64,000 bases of DNA from Scatosoma sp045576335 (GCA_045576335.1 JAZNGH010000047.1:62001-126000); one strand, 5' to 3'; shown: positions 17,731-25,931, counted from the first letter of the stretch. Numbers and translations: made by a program. The notes: generated by a model not told the origin, from the sequence alone.

Positions 17731-17765
17731 AAAAAGCCGTAAACTGTATTTACGGCTTTTTGTTT
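17731..17765 (+). terminator. Terminator after glgP
   Basis: A 13-bp stem AAAAAGCCGTAAA (17731-17743) with TTTACGGCTTTTT (17749-17761), a 5-nt loop and a T-rich tail. Confidence 0.85.
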
Positions 17766-17784
17766 AAGTAGAGGACTTGTATTT

Positions 17785-19674
17785 ATGTCGATAAATATTT
17801 ATTATAACCCTTTGGATACTGCTTGTAAAAGTACAATCGGCGGAATAAGGAAAGGGGAAATCGTAACGTTAAACGTTTTCTTATTAAAAAACGCGAAAAA
17901 AGGTAGCAACGAGGTAATTTCAAATACGTTGAAAACGCCTGAAAAGGAAGCGTGCCGTGTACCTGATATCAAAGCCTTTTTACTGTTAAATCGCGACAGC
18001 GAAGCCGCCGACCGTTTTTTGATGACGAAAACGGAATACGGTTGGACGGTTACGTTTACCGTTTCCGAAATCGGTTTATATTTTTATACCTTTTCCATAG
18101 AAAACGAGGGATTTGTTTCTTGCGGGTATCAGCAAATGGGCGAAATTACTCAATACCCGCACGGCTTTTTGCTCACCGTTTACGACGAAAACTATCAAAC
18201 GCCCGAATGGTTTAAGGGCGGCGTAATGTATCAAATTTTTCCCGACCGCTTTTGCAGGGCAGGAACTATGCCAGACATAAAAGGGCGTATTGCAAGGAAA
18301 TGGGGTGAAGAACCTTATTATCGTCCGAACGAATACGGAAAAGTGTTAAATAATGACTTTTTCGGCGGAAATTTTCAAGGAATTGAAAGCAAATTACCGT
18401 ATTTGCGGGATTTGGGCGTTACCGTCATTTATCTTAATCCCGTATTTGAAGCGGCTTCCAACCACCGTTACGATACTTCCGATTATATGAAAATCGACCC
18501 TATTTTAGGGTCGGAAGAAGATTTTTCAAAGCTTGTAAACGCCGCTGAAAAACTGGGGATCCGTATTATTTTGGACGGCGTATTCAATCATACGGGCGAC
18601 GATAGCGTATATTTCAATAAATACAGCAATTATCCTTCGGTCGGCGCGTATCAATCCAAAGATTCGCCGTATTATTCTTGGTATAATTTTTCGCAATTTC
18701 CCGAGCAATACGAAAGCTGGTGGGGAATTGATATTTTGCCGCAAGTCAATGAAAATTCAGATGAATATCAAGAGTTTATCTTTGGAAACGACGGCGTTTT
18801 GAAAAAATGGCTAAAATTTAATATAGGCGGATACCGTTTGGACGTTGCGGACGAATTGCCCGATTTTTTCCTTAAAAATTTGCGGAAATCAGTCAAAGAA
18901 AGCAACAAAGACGCCATTATAATCGGCGAGGTTTGGGAAGATGCGGCTACGAAAATAGCCTATTCCAAACGCCGCGAATATTTGCACGGACACGAGCTGG
19001 ACAGCGTTATGAATTATCCGCTTAAAGAAGCGATTATCGCGTATATTCAATCGGGAAACGCCGCAAATTTATTAAACACTGTTCGTGTTTTGCTCGACCA
19101 TTATCCAAAGGCGACCGTAGATTGCTTAATGAATATTTTAGGTACGCACGATACGGCGCGCATTTTAACCGTTTTAGGCGGGATTTATTGTCATAATAAG
19201 GACGAAATGGCGCAAAAAAGTGCGTTTTTGAGTGAAAAAGTCAAAGAAAAGACAATTGATAAATTGAAAATGGCTGCCGTTTTGCAATATACTTTACCGG
19301 GTGTGCCTTGCGTTTATTACGGTGATGAAAACGGTCAAGAAGGACATATCGACCCGTTTTGCCGTCGTTGTTACGATTGGGAAAATCCAAAAATCAGTCT
19401 TCAAGGATTCTATAAACGTTTGGGTAAGATTAGAGCCGAAAACCGTAATATTTTCCAAGACGGTGAATTTCGGGAAATACACGTTGAGGGCGGTTTATTC
19501 ATTTACGAACGCAAAAAAGACAATGAAGCATTATACGTTTACGCAAATAATTCTTCAAAGCGTTATATAATCGATTTGCCCGAAAAAATGAAAGAGCTTT
19601 TAAGCGATTGCGTTTTTGAAAACCAAATAGAGATTAAACCGTACGAATACGGCGTATTAAAGAAAACGAACTAA
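17785..19674 (+). CDS. GH13 alpha-glycosidase (neopullulanase/cyclomaltodextrinase type)
   Basis: The protein has 629 residues. Residues 1-135 look like a beta-sandwich N-domain as in CBM34-bearing GH13_20 enzymes. The barrel begins at MYQIFPDRFC near residue 148. Catalytic motifs are RIILDGVFNHTGDDS near 260, nucleophile Asp in GGYRLDVADE near 351, acid/base Glu in IIGEVWEDA near 380 and LGTHDTARI near 452. No signal peptide is visible, so it probably acts in the cytoplasm on maltodextrins or limit dextrins. That would complement glgP, since no separate debranching enzyme gene is in the window. It is separated from glgP by a terminator, so its expression may be independent. Confidence 0.88.
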   Translation: MSINIYYNPLDTACKSTIGGIRKGEIVTLNVFLLKNAKKGSNEVISNTLKTPEKEACRVPDIKAFLLLNRDSEAADRFLMTKTEYGWTVTFTVSEIGLYFYTFSIENEGFVSCGYQQMGEITQYPHGFLLTVYDENYQTPEWFKGGVMYQIFPDRFCRAGTMPDIKGRIARKWGEEPYYRPNEYGKVLNNDFFGGNFQGIESKLPYLRDLGVTVIYLNPVFEAASNHRYDTSDYMKIDPILGSEEDFSKLVNAAEKLGIRIILDGVFNHTGDDSVYFNKYSNYPSVGAYQSKDSPYYSWYNFSQFPEQYESWWGIDILPQVNENSDEYQEFIFGNDGVLKKWLKFNIGGYRLDVADELPDFFLKNLRKSVKESNKDAIIIGEVWEDAATKIAYSKRREYLHGHELDSVMNYPLKEAIIAYIQSGNAANLLNTVRVLLDHYPKATVDCLMNILGTHDTARILTVLGGIYCHNKDEMAQKSAFLSEKVKEKTIDKLKMAAVLQYTLPGVPCVYYGDENGQEGHIDPFCRRCYDWENPKISLQGFYKRLGKIRAENRNIFQDGEFREIHVEGGLFIYERKKDNEALYVYANNSSKRYIIDLPEKMKELLSDCVFENQIEIKPYEYGVLKKTN

Positions 19675-19792
19675 AAATCATCAAAACCTCTATGTTATTC
19701 GTTTTTCGGGCTTATGATTTCGTAAAAGCTGCATTTTACGAATAGTTTTATATCTTCCCTACTGCACGAAAATATCTCTCTATTCAAAAAAG

Positions 19793-19840
19793 AAAAGGCG
19801 GGAAAACCCTTATTTTATAAGGAGTTTCTCCGCTTTTTAT
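19793..19840 (+). terminator. Probable terminator after the GH13 gene
   Basis: An imperfect hairpin (AAAAGGCGGGAAAACCCTTAT pairing with ATAAGGAGTTTCTCCGCTTTT, one bulge and a few mismatches) ends in TTTTTATT. The rest of 19675-19900 shows nothing recognisable. Confidence 0.55.
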
Positions 19841-19901
19841 TATCAATTACAGCTTTATTTCATAAACTTTTCGGGAAAACAGAAAAAATTAGTGCATTTG
19901 A

Positions 19902-19930
19902 TTGACAAATGCCCCTTTTCGCGATACAAT
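19902..19930 (+). promoter_or_regulatory. Near-consensus promoter of xerC-hflX, probably leaderless
   Basis: Consensus TTGACA at 19902-19907, a 17-bp spacer and TACAAT at 19925-19930. Only six bases separate the -10 box from the ATG at 19937, so the expected transcription start coincides with the start codon. Confidence 0.8.
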
Positions 19931-19936
19931 AGAGGT

Positions 19937-20998
19937 ATGAGAAAAGATAACTATTATGTCAAACGTAATATTCAAGACTTGGATAAAATCGGAGAGCTTT
20001 TGGAAGGGCTCCCCTCTTTTTGCGAAGATTATTTTCTTGGCATCGAGTCGAGGACGAGCAGTCAAACACGCTTAAAATACGCGTATGATTTGCGTATTTT
20101 TTTTGATTTTTTATGCAAAAAACGCTATAAAAATTTTACCGTTTGCGAATTGACCCTTGAACATTTAGAGGCGATTACCCACAACGATATTGAATTATTT
20201 TTAAGCTATCTTTCCCACTATCGTTTCAACGATAAGCATTTATCGTGTGACGAGCGCGCAAAAGCGCGCAAGCTTTCTGCTGTGCGCGCATTGTTCAAGT
20301 ATTTTTTCAATAAGGGCTTAATCAGCGTGAATAACGCGTCAAAAGTCCCCACCCCTAAATTGCACGACAAAGAAATTATCCGTTTAGATGCAGAAGAAGT
20401 TTCCGATTTAATCGACGTTGCGGAATCGGGAAACGGCTTATCCCGCCATGCGGCAGGTTATCACAACAAAACGAAAATCCGAGATACAGCTATTTTGACG
20501 TTGTTTTTGGGTACGGGAATCCGTATCAGCGAGCTGGTCGGTTTGGACAACGACAGCTTTGATTTCAGCGAAAACTCCTTTTTGGTGACCCGTAAGGGTG
20601 GAAATCAAGCCATTTTATATTTTTCCGACGAAGTAAAATACGCTTTACAAGAATACATAGCGGAAAAATCCAATGACGTGAAGGTGCCCGAAACGGAACA
20701 CGCCTTTTTCCTCTCTATGCAATACAAGCGTATCAACGTAAGAACGGTCGAATTGTTGGTTAAAAAATACAGCAAAATCGTTTCCCCTCTCAAAAAGATA
20801 ACGCCGCACAAGCTCCGTAGCACGTACGGTACGAGATTATATAATGAAACGGGTGATATTTATATCGTTGCGGACGTCTTGGGGCACCGTGACGTCAATA
20901 CGACCAAACGGCATTATGCCGCCATTACGGAAGAAAATCGCCGTAAGGTTGCAAATGCAGTCAAGTTACGCCGCGACACTCCCCAAGACACGGAATAA
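19937..20998 (+). CDS. xerC: Tyrosine recombinase, XerC/XerD type
   Basis: The protein has 353 residues from ATG 19937. An upstream in-frame start at 19892 would precede the promoter and is rejected. Residues ~20-115 form the SAM-like core-binding domain. The catalytic domain keeps Arg in GTGIRISELVG near 195, HKLRSTYGTRL with His and Arg near 295, and His and the nucleophile Tyr in LGHRDVNTTKRHYA near 320. Xer enzymes resolve chromosome dimers at dif; no dif-like site was recognised here. With no phage genes and with hflX starting 2 bp after its stop, a housekeeping role is more likely than a mobile-element integrase. Confidence 0.88.
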   Translation: MRKDNYYVKRNIQDLDKIGELLEGLPSFCEDYFLGIESRTSSQTRLKYAYDLRIFFDFLCKKRYKNFTVCELTLEHLEAITHNDIELFLSYLSHYRFNDKHLSCDERAKARKLSAVRALFKYFFNKGLISVNNASKVPTPKLHDKEIIRLDAEEVSDLIDVAESGNGLSRHAAGYHNKTKIRDTAILTLFLGTGIRISELVGLDNDSFDFSENSFLVTRKGGNQAILYFSDEVKYALQEYIAEKSNDVKVPETEHAFFLSMQYKRINVRTVELLVKKYSKIVSPLKKITPHKLRSTYGTRLYNETGDIYIVADVLGHRDVNTTKRHYAAITEENRRKVANAVKLRRDTPQDTE

Positions 20999-21000
20999 AC

Positions 21001-22230
21001 ATGCAAAATAACCTTGAAAAGATTTATATCATACAGCCGATTACCCGTGAAAACGCCGATAAATACCGTATTTTACAGGCAGAAGCCGTCGCTTTAATTG
21101 AAAGCGCGGGCGCGGCGTACGCGGGAACGATTTATCAAAACGTACACGAAATCAACGCCGCAACCTATATCGGCGCGGGAAAGCTGATTGAACTAAAAGA
21201 GCGGTTATACGGCTTGGACGAAATCACCGTTCTTTTTAACGGCGAGCTTTCCCCCTCTCAAACCTTGAATATTTCCGAGGCGTTAGACAATCGTAAGGTA
21301 ATCGACAGAACGACGCTCATTCTGGATATTTTCGCGAAAAACGCCAAATCCAGCGAGGGAAAACTGCAAGTAGAGCTTGCACAGTTAAAATATTTATATC
21401 CCCGCTTAAAAGGAAAAGGCGCGGCGTTGTCGCGTTTGGGTGGCGGCGTCGGTACGCGCGGACCAGGCGAAACACAACTCGAAACGGATCGCCGCTATAT
21501 CCGCGGTCGCTTGAAATATTTAGAAGCCCGCTTAAAAGAAACGGAAAAACGCCGTGCTTTGCAAACGGCGCGAAGAAAAAAGACGGACGTAAAAACGATT
21601 GCGCTCGTCGGGTATACGAATACGGGCAAATCGACCTTATTAAAAACGTTGACGGGCGTAGATACTTACGTTAAAAACGAGCTGTTTGCCACGTTAGACC
21701 CTACCGCGCGGAAATGCACGATTGACGGTATCGAATTTTTACTGGTTGATACGGTAGGATTTTTACAAGACCTGCCGCTCAACTTAATTGAAGCGTTCAA
21801 ATCCACCTTGGAAAGCGCGTTGCATTGCGATCTTGCGCTTATCGTTTGCGACGCAACGGGCGAATACGATATGCAGCTTCAAACGACCCTGCAAACGCTG
21901 CAAGAGCTTCACTTTTCCTCCCCCTATCTTCTCGTTATGAACAAAAGCGAAAGCATAACCGATTTGTCCATTTTACCCTACGGGAGCATACCCATTTCAG
22001 CAAAAGAAAATTTAGGTATTGACGCATTAAAGCGGGAAATATTAAACACTTTCAGAGGCGAATTTCTATTTTATAAATTATTCGTGCCTTATACGCAAAT
22101 AAACGAGTACGCGACAATCAAGCCGTATCTGACCGAACGTAGAGTTGAATTTACGGAGGACGGGCAATACGTGCAAGTAGTCGTCCCTTCGCGTTACGCA
22201 GATAAATGCACGCCATTTATCATAAAATAA
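21001..22230 (+). CDS. hflX: GTPase HflX
   Basis: The protein has 409 residues. The N-terminal HflX domain (residues 1-180) includes the glycine-rich GGVGTRGPGETQLETDRR motif near 155. The G domain follows with G1 GYTNTGKST near 204, G3 DTVGFL near 250 and G4 NKSE near 318. HflX binds the 50S ribosomal subunit and splits stalled or stressed ribosomes. The start codon is 2 bp after the xerC stop and lacks a strong ribosome binding site, so translation may be coupled to xerC. A terminator hairpin follows the stop directly. Confidence 0.95.
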   Translation: MQNNLEKIYIIQPITRENADKYRILQAEAVALIESAGAAYAGTIYQNVHEINAATYIGAGKLIELKERLYGLDEITVLFNGELSPSQTLNISEALDNRKVIDRTTLILDIFAKNAKSSEGKLQVELAQLKYLYPRLKGKGAALSRLGGGVGTRGPGETQLETDRRYIRGRLKYLEARLKETEKRRALQTARRKKTDVKTIALVGYTNTGKSTLLKTLTGVDTYVKNELFATLDPTARKCTIDGIEFLLVDTVGFLQDLPLNLIEAFKSTLESALHCDLALIVCDATGEYDMQLQTTLQTLQELHFSSPYLLVMNKSESITDLSILPYGSIPISAKENLGIDALKREILNTFRGEFLFYKLFVPYTQINEYATIKPYLTERRVEFTEDGQYVQVVVPSRYADKCTPFIIK

Positions 22231-22255
22231 ACGGAAGCAATCGCTTCCGTTTTGT
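22231..22255. terminator. Terminator between hflX and the convergent Cys-rich gene
   Basis: ACGGAAGC (22231-22238), loop AATC, GCTTCCGT (22243-22250), then TTTTG on the plus strand. The minus side is AT-rich, so it may serve both genes. Confidence 0.75.
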
Positions 22256-22446
22256 TATTTTTCCTCGTATTCTTCGGGGTTCATATAAATTTTATCGATT
22301 TTTATCGAAGCCACGTCGGGCATTTCGATACATTTTCCACAATTATCGCACACCTTCGTTTCGTCCAAATCACAGGTTTCACATTCCAAACAGCCGATAC
22401 ATTCTCTATCGTATAATACACATTCCGTCCTTCCCGTTTTGTTCAT
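22255..22446 (-). CDS. Small cysteine-rich protein, probably metal-binding
   Basis: The protein has 63 residues with eight cysteines: C9, C16, C19, C22 and C25 (CIGCLECETC), then C33 and CGKC at C36/C39. The CxxC spacing suggests a zinc or iron-sulphur site, but it is not a standard 2[4Fe-4S] ferredoxin pattern. It is acidic and has no membrane segment. ATG 22446 follows GAGGAGTAAAGGAAT and has a good upstream promoter, so expression is likely. I recognise no characterised family. It lies between hflX and lexA, divergent from lexA. Confidence 0.75.
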   Translation of the reverse strand: MNKTGRTECVLYDRECIGCLECETCDLDETKVCDNCGKCIEMPDVASIKIDKIYMNPEEYEEK

Positions 22447-22475
22447 ATTCCTTTACTCCTCGTTTCACTATATAT

Positions 22476-22503
22476 ATTATAACATAAATTTTTGAAAAAT
22501 CAA
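22476..22503 (-). promoter_or_regulatory. Promoter of the small Cys-rich gene
   Basis: Reading the minus strand: TTGATT (22503-22498), a 16-bp spacer and extended TGTTATAAT with the -10 at 22481-22476. It lies back to back with the lexA control region. Confidence 0.65.
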
Positions 22504-22513
22504 CCATTTTTTG

Positions 22514-22553
22514 TAAACATTTGTTTGCTTTTTATAAAAAAGTATGCTATAAT
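22514..22553 (+). promoter_or_regulatory. lexA promoter with candidate LexA operator
   Basis: TAAACATTTGTTTG at 22514-22527 matches the Gram-positive LexA box CGAACRNRYGTTYG at about 11 of 14 positions. It overlaps the -35 region (TTGCTT, 22525-22530), which is 17 bp from TATAAT at 22548-22553. Placement fits autorepression. Confidence 0.6.
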
Positions 22554-22583
22554 ATAGAAAATAGCATAAAAACGAGGTGTTTT

Positions 22584-23186
22584 ATGGTAAGCGAAGAAAA
22601 ATTGACGCGAGTAATGGACTATATTCGAAAATTCACGGAAGAGAACGGTTATACCCCTTCCGTTCGCGAAATCGGCAAAGAATGCGGTATCAAATCGACC
22701 GCTACCGTGCATAGCTACATTGAAAAATTACAAACGCGCGGTTTCCTCAATAAAACGGACAACAAAAAGCGCGCGGTTACGATTGGCAAAGGCTCGGGCG
22801 TCAACGTGCCCCTCCTTGGCGTCGTTACTGCCGGTCAGCCTATTTTTGCCTATGAAAATTACGAGGATTATTACACTTTTCCCGTTGGCGAATTCCGCGG
22901 GGAAGATTTGTTTATGCTTCGGGTACAAGGTACTTCCATGATTGATGCTGGAATTATGGACGGCGACAAAATTATCGTTAGAAGGCAACAAACCGCGGAA
23001 AACGGTGAAATCGTCGTTGCGCTCGTCAACGAGGACGAAGCGGCTACTGTGAAGCGTTTTTACCGTCGCGACGGTAAAATCGTTTTGCACCCCGAAAACG
23101 AGGCGTTATCCGATTTTATTTACGACCCCGACCAAGTATCCATTTTAGGAAAAGTCGTCGGTTTAATGCGTAATTATCGCGCCTAA
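22584..23186 (+). CDS. lexA: SOS repressor LexA
   Basis: The protein has 200 residues from ATG 22584, which follows CGAGGTG; an extension to 22521 would overlap the promoter. Residues 1-65 form the winged helix (YTPSVREIGKECGIKSTATVHSYI). The self-cleavage Ala-Gly bond is in VVTAGQPI near residue 86. Catalytic Ser is in VQGTSMIDAG near 121 and Lys in EAATVKRF near 158. On DNA damage RecA-ssDNA stimulates self-cleavage and derepresses SOS genes. recN in this window is a possible target elsewhere, though I saw no clear box there. Confidence 0.96.
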   Translation: MVSEEKLTRVMDYIRKFTEENGYTPSVREIGKECGIKSTATVHSYIEKLQTRGFLNKTDNKKRAVTIGKGSGVNVPLLGVVTAGQPIFAYENYEDYYTFPVGEFRGEDLFMLRVQGTSMIDAGIMDGDKIIVRRQQTAENGEIVVALVNEDEAATVKRFYRRDGKIVLHPENEALSDFIYDPDQVSILGKVVGLMRNYRA

Positions 23187-23202
23187 AACGAAAATGAAAT
23201 TT

Positions 23203-23240
23203 AGCCCGCATTTGCAAAAGCAAATACGGGCTGTTTTTTT
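23203..23240 (+). terminator. Terminator after lexA
   Basis: AGCCCGCATTTGC, loop AAAA, GCAAATACGGGCT with one mismatch, then G and seven Ts. The convergent rluB stop lies within the T-run. Confidence 0.85.
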
Positions 23241-23943
23241 ACATACCTTTGAGATAAAATATTTCTTCTTCCGTCAACGCGCGTATTTCACCGCGGTCAA
23301 GCCCCGTCAATTTCAGCTTACCGATACTCACGCGTTTGAGAAATTCCACCGTTCTGCCGATGGCTTCAAACATACGGCGAACCTGACGGTTTCTCCCCTC
23401 CGTAATGGTAATATGCACTTTCGTATACGCTTTATTCGTTTCTACGATATGCGCTTTGCATTTCTTGGTCATTACGCCGTCTAATTCCACGCCTGAACGA
23501 ATACGATTGAGATCCTTTTCCGTCATTGTGCCTGCAATCCGCGCCATATAGGTTTTAGGGACTTCATTCGTCGGATGCGTCAAACGGAACGCAAGGTCGC
23601 CGTCGTTCGTCAAAAGCAACAAGCCCTCCGTTTCATAATCCAACCTCCCGACGGGGAAAAGCCGCCCGACGTTTTCGGGAAGATAATCCATAACCGTTTT
23701 TCTGCCACGGTCGTCGGATACGGTGCAAACCACGCCCTTGGGTTTGTTCATAATATAATACTTTTCCACTTTCTCTTCGCGCGAAAGGGGTATATCGTTT
23801 ACGAGCACAACGTCCGTTTCTTCTACGTTTGCGCCAAGCGTTGCAATAACGCCGTTTATTTTCACTTTGCCCGCGGCAATCAGCTCGTCGGCGTGGCGTC
23901 TGCTCGCAACGCCTTTTTCCGCTAAATACTTATTTATTCTCAT
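23239..23943 (-). CDS. rluB: 23S rRNA pseudouridine synthase, RsuA/RluB family
   Basis: The protein has 234 residues. The N-terminal S4 domain (residues 1-60, MRINKYLAEKGVASRRHADELI) binds RNA. The catalytic domain has the RsuA/RluB motif PVGRLDYETEGLLLLTNDG with the catalytic Asp near residue 101. The family isomerises specific uridines in 16S or 23S rRNA; assignment to RluB rests on the position next to the dacB-like gene, as in B. subtilis. spmA and spmB, usually found between dacB and rluB, are absent. Confidence 0.9.
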   Translation of the reverse strand: MRINKYLAEKGVASRRHADELIAAGKVKINGVIATLGANVEETDVVLVNDIPLSREEKVEKYYIMNKPKGVVCTVSDDRGRKTVMDYLPENVGRLFPVGRLDYETEGLLLLTNDGDLAFRLTHPTNEVPKTYMARIAGTMTEKDLNRIRSGVELDGVMTKKCKAHIVETNKAYTKVHITITEGRNRQVRRMFEAIGRTVEFLKRVSIGKLKLTGLDRGEIRALTEEEIFYLKGM

Positions 23944-23972
23944 TCGTTGCCTTCTTCGTTTGATTTTTACTA

Positions 23973-24995
23973 TTATAGTTTATATAAATTTCCCGAAAAA
24001 AGCAACCGTTTTGAAAGATATATTTCAAATTGCGCTACGATTTCTTTATTTTTTGTGGATAACGGCGGCGTAGTACGCACCTCTACCAATTCTTTTTCCT
24101 CTTTCAAAAGCGGATAATAATAGTCCTTTTTTGCCACGCCTTTTTTATTTTCAAATTGCAAAACCTCATCTTTTCCCAAAAGCTTGGTATTCGAATAGGC
24201 TGCAAAAGCGTCGTCTAATAAGGCAATCGAGCGTTCGTACGTCGTTGGACAATTCAAAACGACGCAAACGAGCGTCATACCCTCTCTTTCCGCTGCCGAT
24301 ACCAAGCAACGCCCCGCTTCTTTCGTGTACCCCGTTTTTACGCCGATAGCACCGTCGTATAAGGTTAATAGCTTGTTCTTATTTTGCCAATGGCGAGGTG
24401 CGAAATATTGTGTGGAAACAATTTTTTTGAAGGTTGGATTTTGCATTGCATAACAAGTGATTAAACCCAAATCACGCGCAGTCGTATAATGATTTGAGCA
24501 AGGCAATCCGTGCGGGTTTTCGAAATTTCCGCTCAACGCCCCTGCTTTTTGCGCCGTTTCGTTCATTTTTGCGGAAAAGGCGGCTACGCTCTTGCAACAA
24601 TGCAACGCAAGTGCAGTTGCACAATCGTTCCCCGAACGCAACATAAGCCCGTAAAGCAATTCCTCGACGGTATATTCCTCTCCTGCTTTGAGGTACACGG
24701 AAGAGCCTTCTACGCCGACGGCTTCCGCGGGAATGGTAACGGTTTTCGTTAAATCGTCGCACAATTCCAGCACCGTGATACAGGTGAGGATTTTCGTCGT
24801 ACTTGCCATAGGCAAACGAATATCGCCCCGTTCCTCGTACAAAACGCGGCGGCTATTCACCTCCATAACACATTCCCCTTTGGCTTCCACGCCTTTTTCT
24901 GCTTCCGCGATTTTTTTATTCGGAAAGGTGACGAAAAGGAATAAGACGATTAAAAAGCAAGAAAATACGCGGTTTATAATACGCTTTTTTCGCAT
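23973..24995 (-). CDS. dacB: D-alanyl-D-alanine carboxypeptidase, DacB-like
   Basis: The protein has 340 residues. ATG 24995 is preferred over TTG 25001 because AAGGA sits six bases before it. A basic N-terminus and a hydrophobic segment (residues ~10-28) form a signal peptide. Penicillin-binding motifs are complete: SxxK in ASTTK near residue 63, SGN near 114 and KTG in VKTGYTKEAGR near 220. It trims D-Ala from peptidoglycan peptides. Its place downstream of scpAB and ytfJ points to the sporulation enzyme DacB that sets cortex cross-linking, rather than vegetative PBP5. The gene order is the basis for that symbol. Confidence 0.85.
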   Translation of the reverse strand: MRKKRIINRVFSCFLIVLFLFVTFPNKKIAEAEKGVEAKGECVMEVNSRRVLYEERGDIRLPMASTTKILTCITVLELCDDLTKTVTIPAEAVGVEGSSVYLKAGEEYTVEELLYGLMLRSGNDCATALALHCCKSVAAFSAKMNETAQKAGALSGNFENPHGLPCSNHYTTARDLGLITCYAMQNPTFKKIVSTQYFAPRHWQNKNKLLTLYDGAIGVKTGYTKEAGRCLVSAAEREGMTLVCVVLNCPTTYERSIALLDDAFAAYSNTKLLGKDEVLQFENKKGVAKKDYYYPLLKEEKELVEVRTTPPLSTKNKEIVAQFEIYLSKRLLFSGNLYKL

Positions 24996-24997
24996 AC

Positions 24998-25369
24998 TCA
25001 ATCCTTAACCATGACCTCGTGGATAATTTCGCCCGCACGTTCGATCAAATTATCAATCGGCTCGTCCGTAATTCTTAAAATTCGGCAGCTTTTCCCGTCG
25101 TCGATTAAAAAACCCATAGGCTTCATACTGATCACCGCGCCGCTACCGCCTGCAAACGGCATGGCATCGATTTCCTTTACCACTTTTACGTCGCCGTATT
25201 CGCCTCCGCCCGATAAATTCCCCATGGTCACTTTGGAAAAGGGAATGACTTGAAAGCCGCTCGCGGTGACGATTGGTTTGCCGATAACGGTATTTACGTC
25301 CACGAGCGTATCGAGATTTTCCGCGGATGCGTCAATTAAATTGTGGATTTTTTGATTTTTTTCTGCCAT
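24998..25369 (-). CDS. ytfJ: Sporulation protein YtfJ (GerW family)
   Basis: The protein has 123 residues, near the family length. The GerW/YtfJ signature is visible: DVNTVIGKPIVTASGFQVIP followed by FSKVTMGNLSGGGEYG, then a Gly/Met-rich stretch ending FLIDDGK. In B. subtilis YtfJ is a forespore protein needed for germination responses. Its start overlaps the 3' end of the DUF2953 gene by 34 nt, and its stop overlaps the dacB-like leader, so the three genes are one unit. Confidence 0.93.
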   Translation of the reverse strand: MAEKNQKIHNLIDASAENLDTLVDVNTVIGKPIVTASGFQVIPFSKVTMGNLSGGGEYGDVKVVKEIDAMPFAGGSGAVISMKPMGFLIDDGKSCRILRITDEPIDNLIERAGEIIHEVMVKD

Positions 25370-25890
25370 AATATTCGTATTTTCTCCTTACAAAATTTAA
25401 TAAATTCAACGAGCAGCATAAACAGGTTAAAATATACGGCAACGTGCATAGAAACGCGTAATTCGTCCCCATCCGTCAACCAAAGATTGTTTTCGATTTT
25501 GTCTTTATCCCCGCCCGAAACGAAAAAATAAACGCGTAAAATCACTTCCGCGACGGATACGGGCAACAGATATTCCGCGCCCGTTTCGGTGGTAAGCGTG
25601 AAAGCAATCAAGCGAAAGCTTTTCACGAAAGAGAAACGCTTTCTTTCGCTTTCCATTTGCGAATACGGCAATAAAATGGCTTTTTTCGGGGAAACGTGCA
25701 AGGCAATCCCGCCTTTGTACGTTCCGATATATCCACCGAGTAATTTGAACCTTTTATAGACGAAAAAAGCAAAACCGAATTTTCTACGATTCATATCGTA
25801 ATGCAGATCCGTGTCCAACACGATTGGCACGAATAGCAAAAAGAGCGTCACCGCCAACGATAACGAAAGGTAAAAAAACAACCTGCTCAT
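25336..25890 (-). CDS. DUF2953 domain membrane protein
   Basis: From ATG 25890 the protein has 184 residues. One N-terminal membrane segment (LFFYLSLSLAVTLFLLFVPIV) precedes a beta-rich region, and a hydrophobic/basic stretch ends the protein, as in DUF2953 proteins encoded beside ytfJ and scpAB in Clostridia. The function is unknown; association with sporulation genes is by position. The start is unusual: ATG 25890 lies inside the 3' arm of a perfect terminator hairpin and its T-run forms codons 5-6. No ribosome binding site is evident. Translation may start further on, for example at an in-frame GTG or TTG within the membrane segment. Confidence 0.75.
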   Translation of the reverse strand: MSRLFFYLSLSLAVTLFLLFVPIVLDTDLHYDMNRRKFGFAFFVYKRFKLLGGYIGTYKGGIALHVSPKKAILLPYSQMESERKRFSFVKSFRLIAFTLTTETGAEYLLPVSVAEVILRVYFFVSGGDKDKIENNLWLTDGDELRVSMHVAVYFNLFMLLVEFIKFCKEKIRILWQKKIKKSTI

Positions 25891-25911
25891 ATCAACAATA
25901 TGAGCAGGTTG
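25872..25911 (-). terminator. Strong terminator after scpB that contains the DUF2953 start
   Basis: A perfect 14-bp stem (25879-25892 with 25898-25911, loop of five) is followed on the minus strand by seven Ts (25878-25872). This is a textbook intrinsic terminator for scpAB, yet ATG 25890-25888 of the next gene is within its 3' arm. Confidence 0.85.
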
Positions 25912-25931
25912 CAAAAAAACTATGTAGTTGA

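Noticed and set aside
19937..20998. Xer-type recombinase as integrase of a mobile element
   Set aside because: No attachment repeats, phage or conjugation genes nearby, and it is cotranscribed with hflX.
22206..22487. Plus-strand frame of 93 residues
   Set aside because: Antisense to the Cys-rich gene, which has its own promoter, ribosome site and cysteine pattern.
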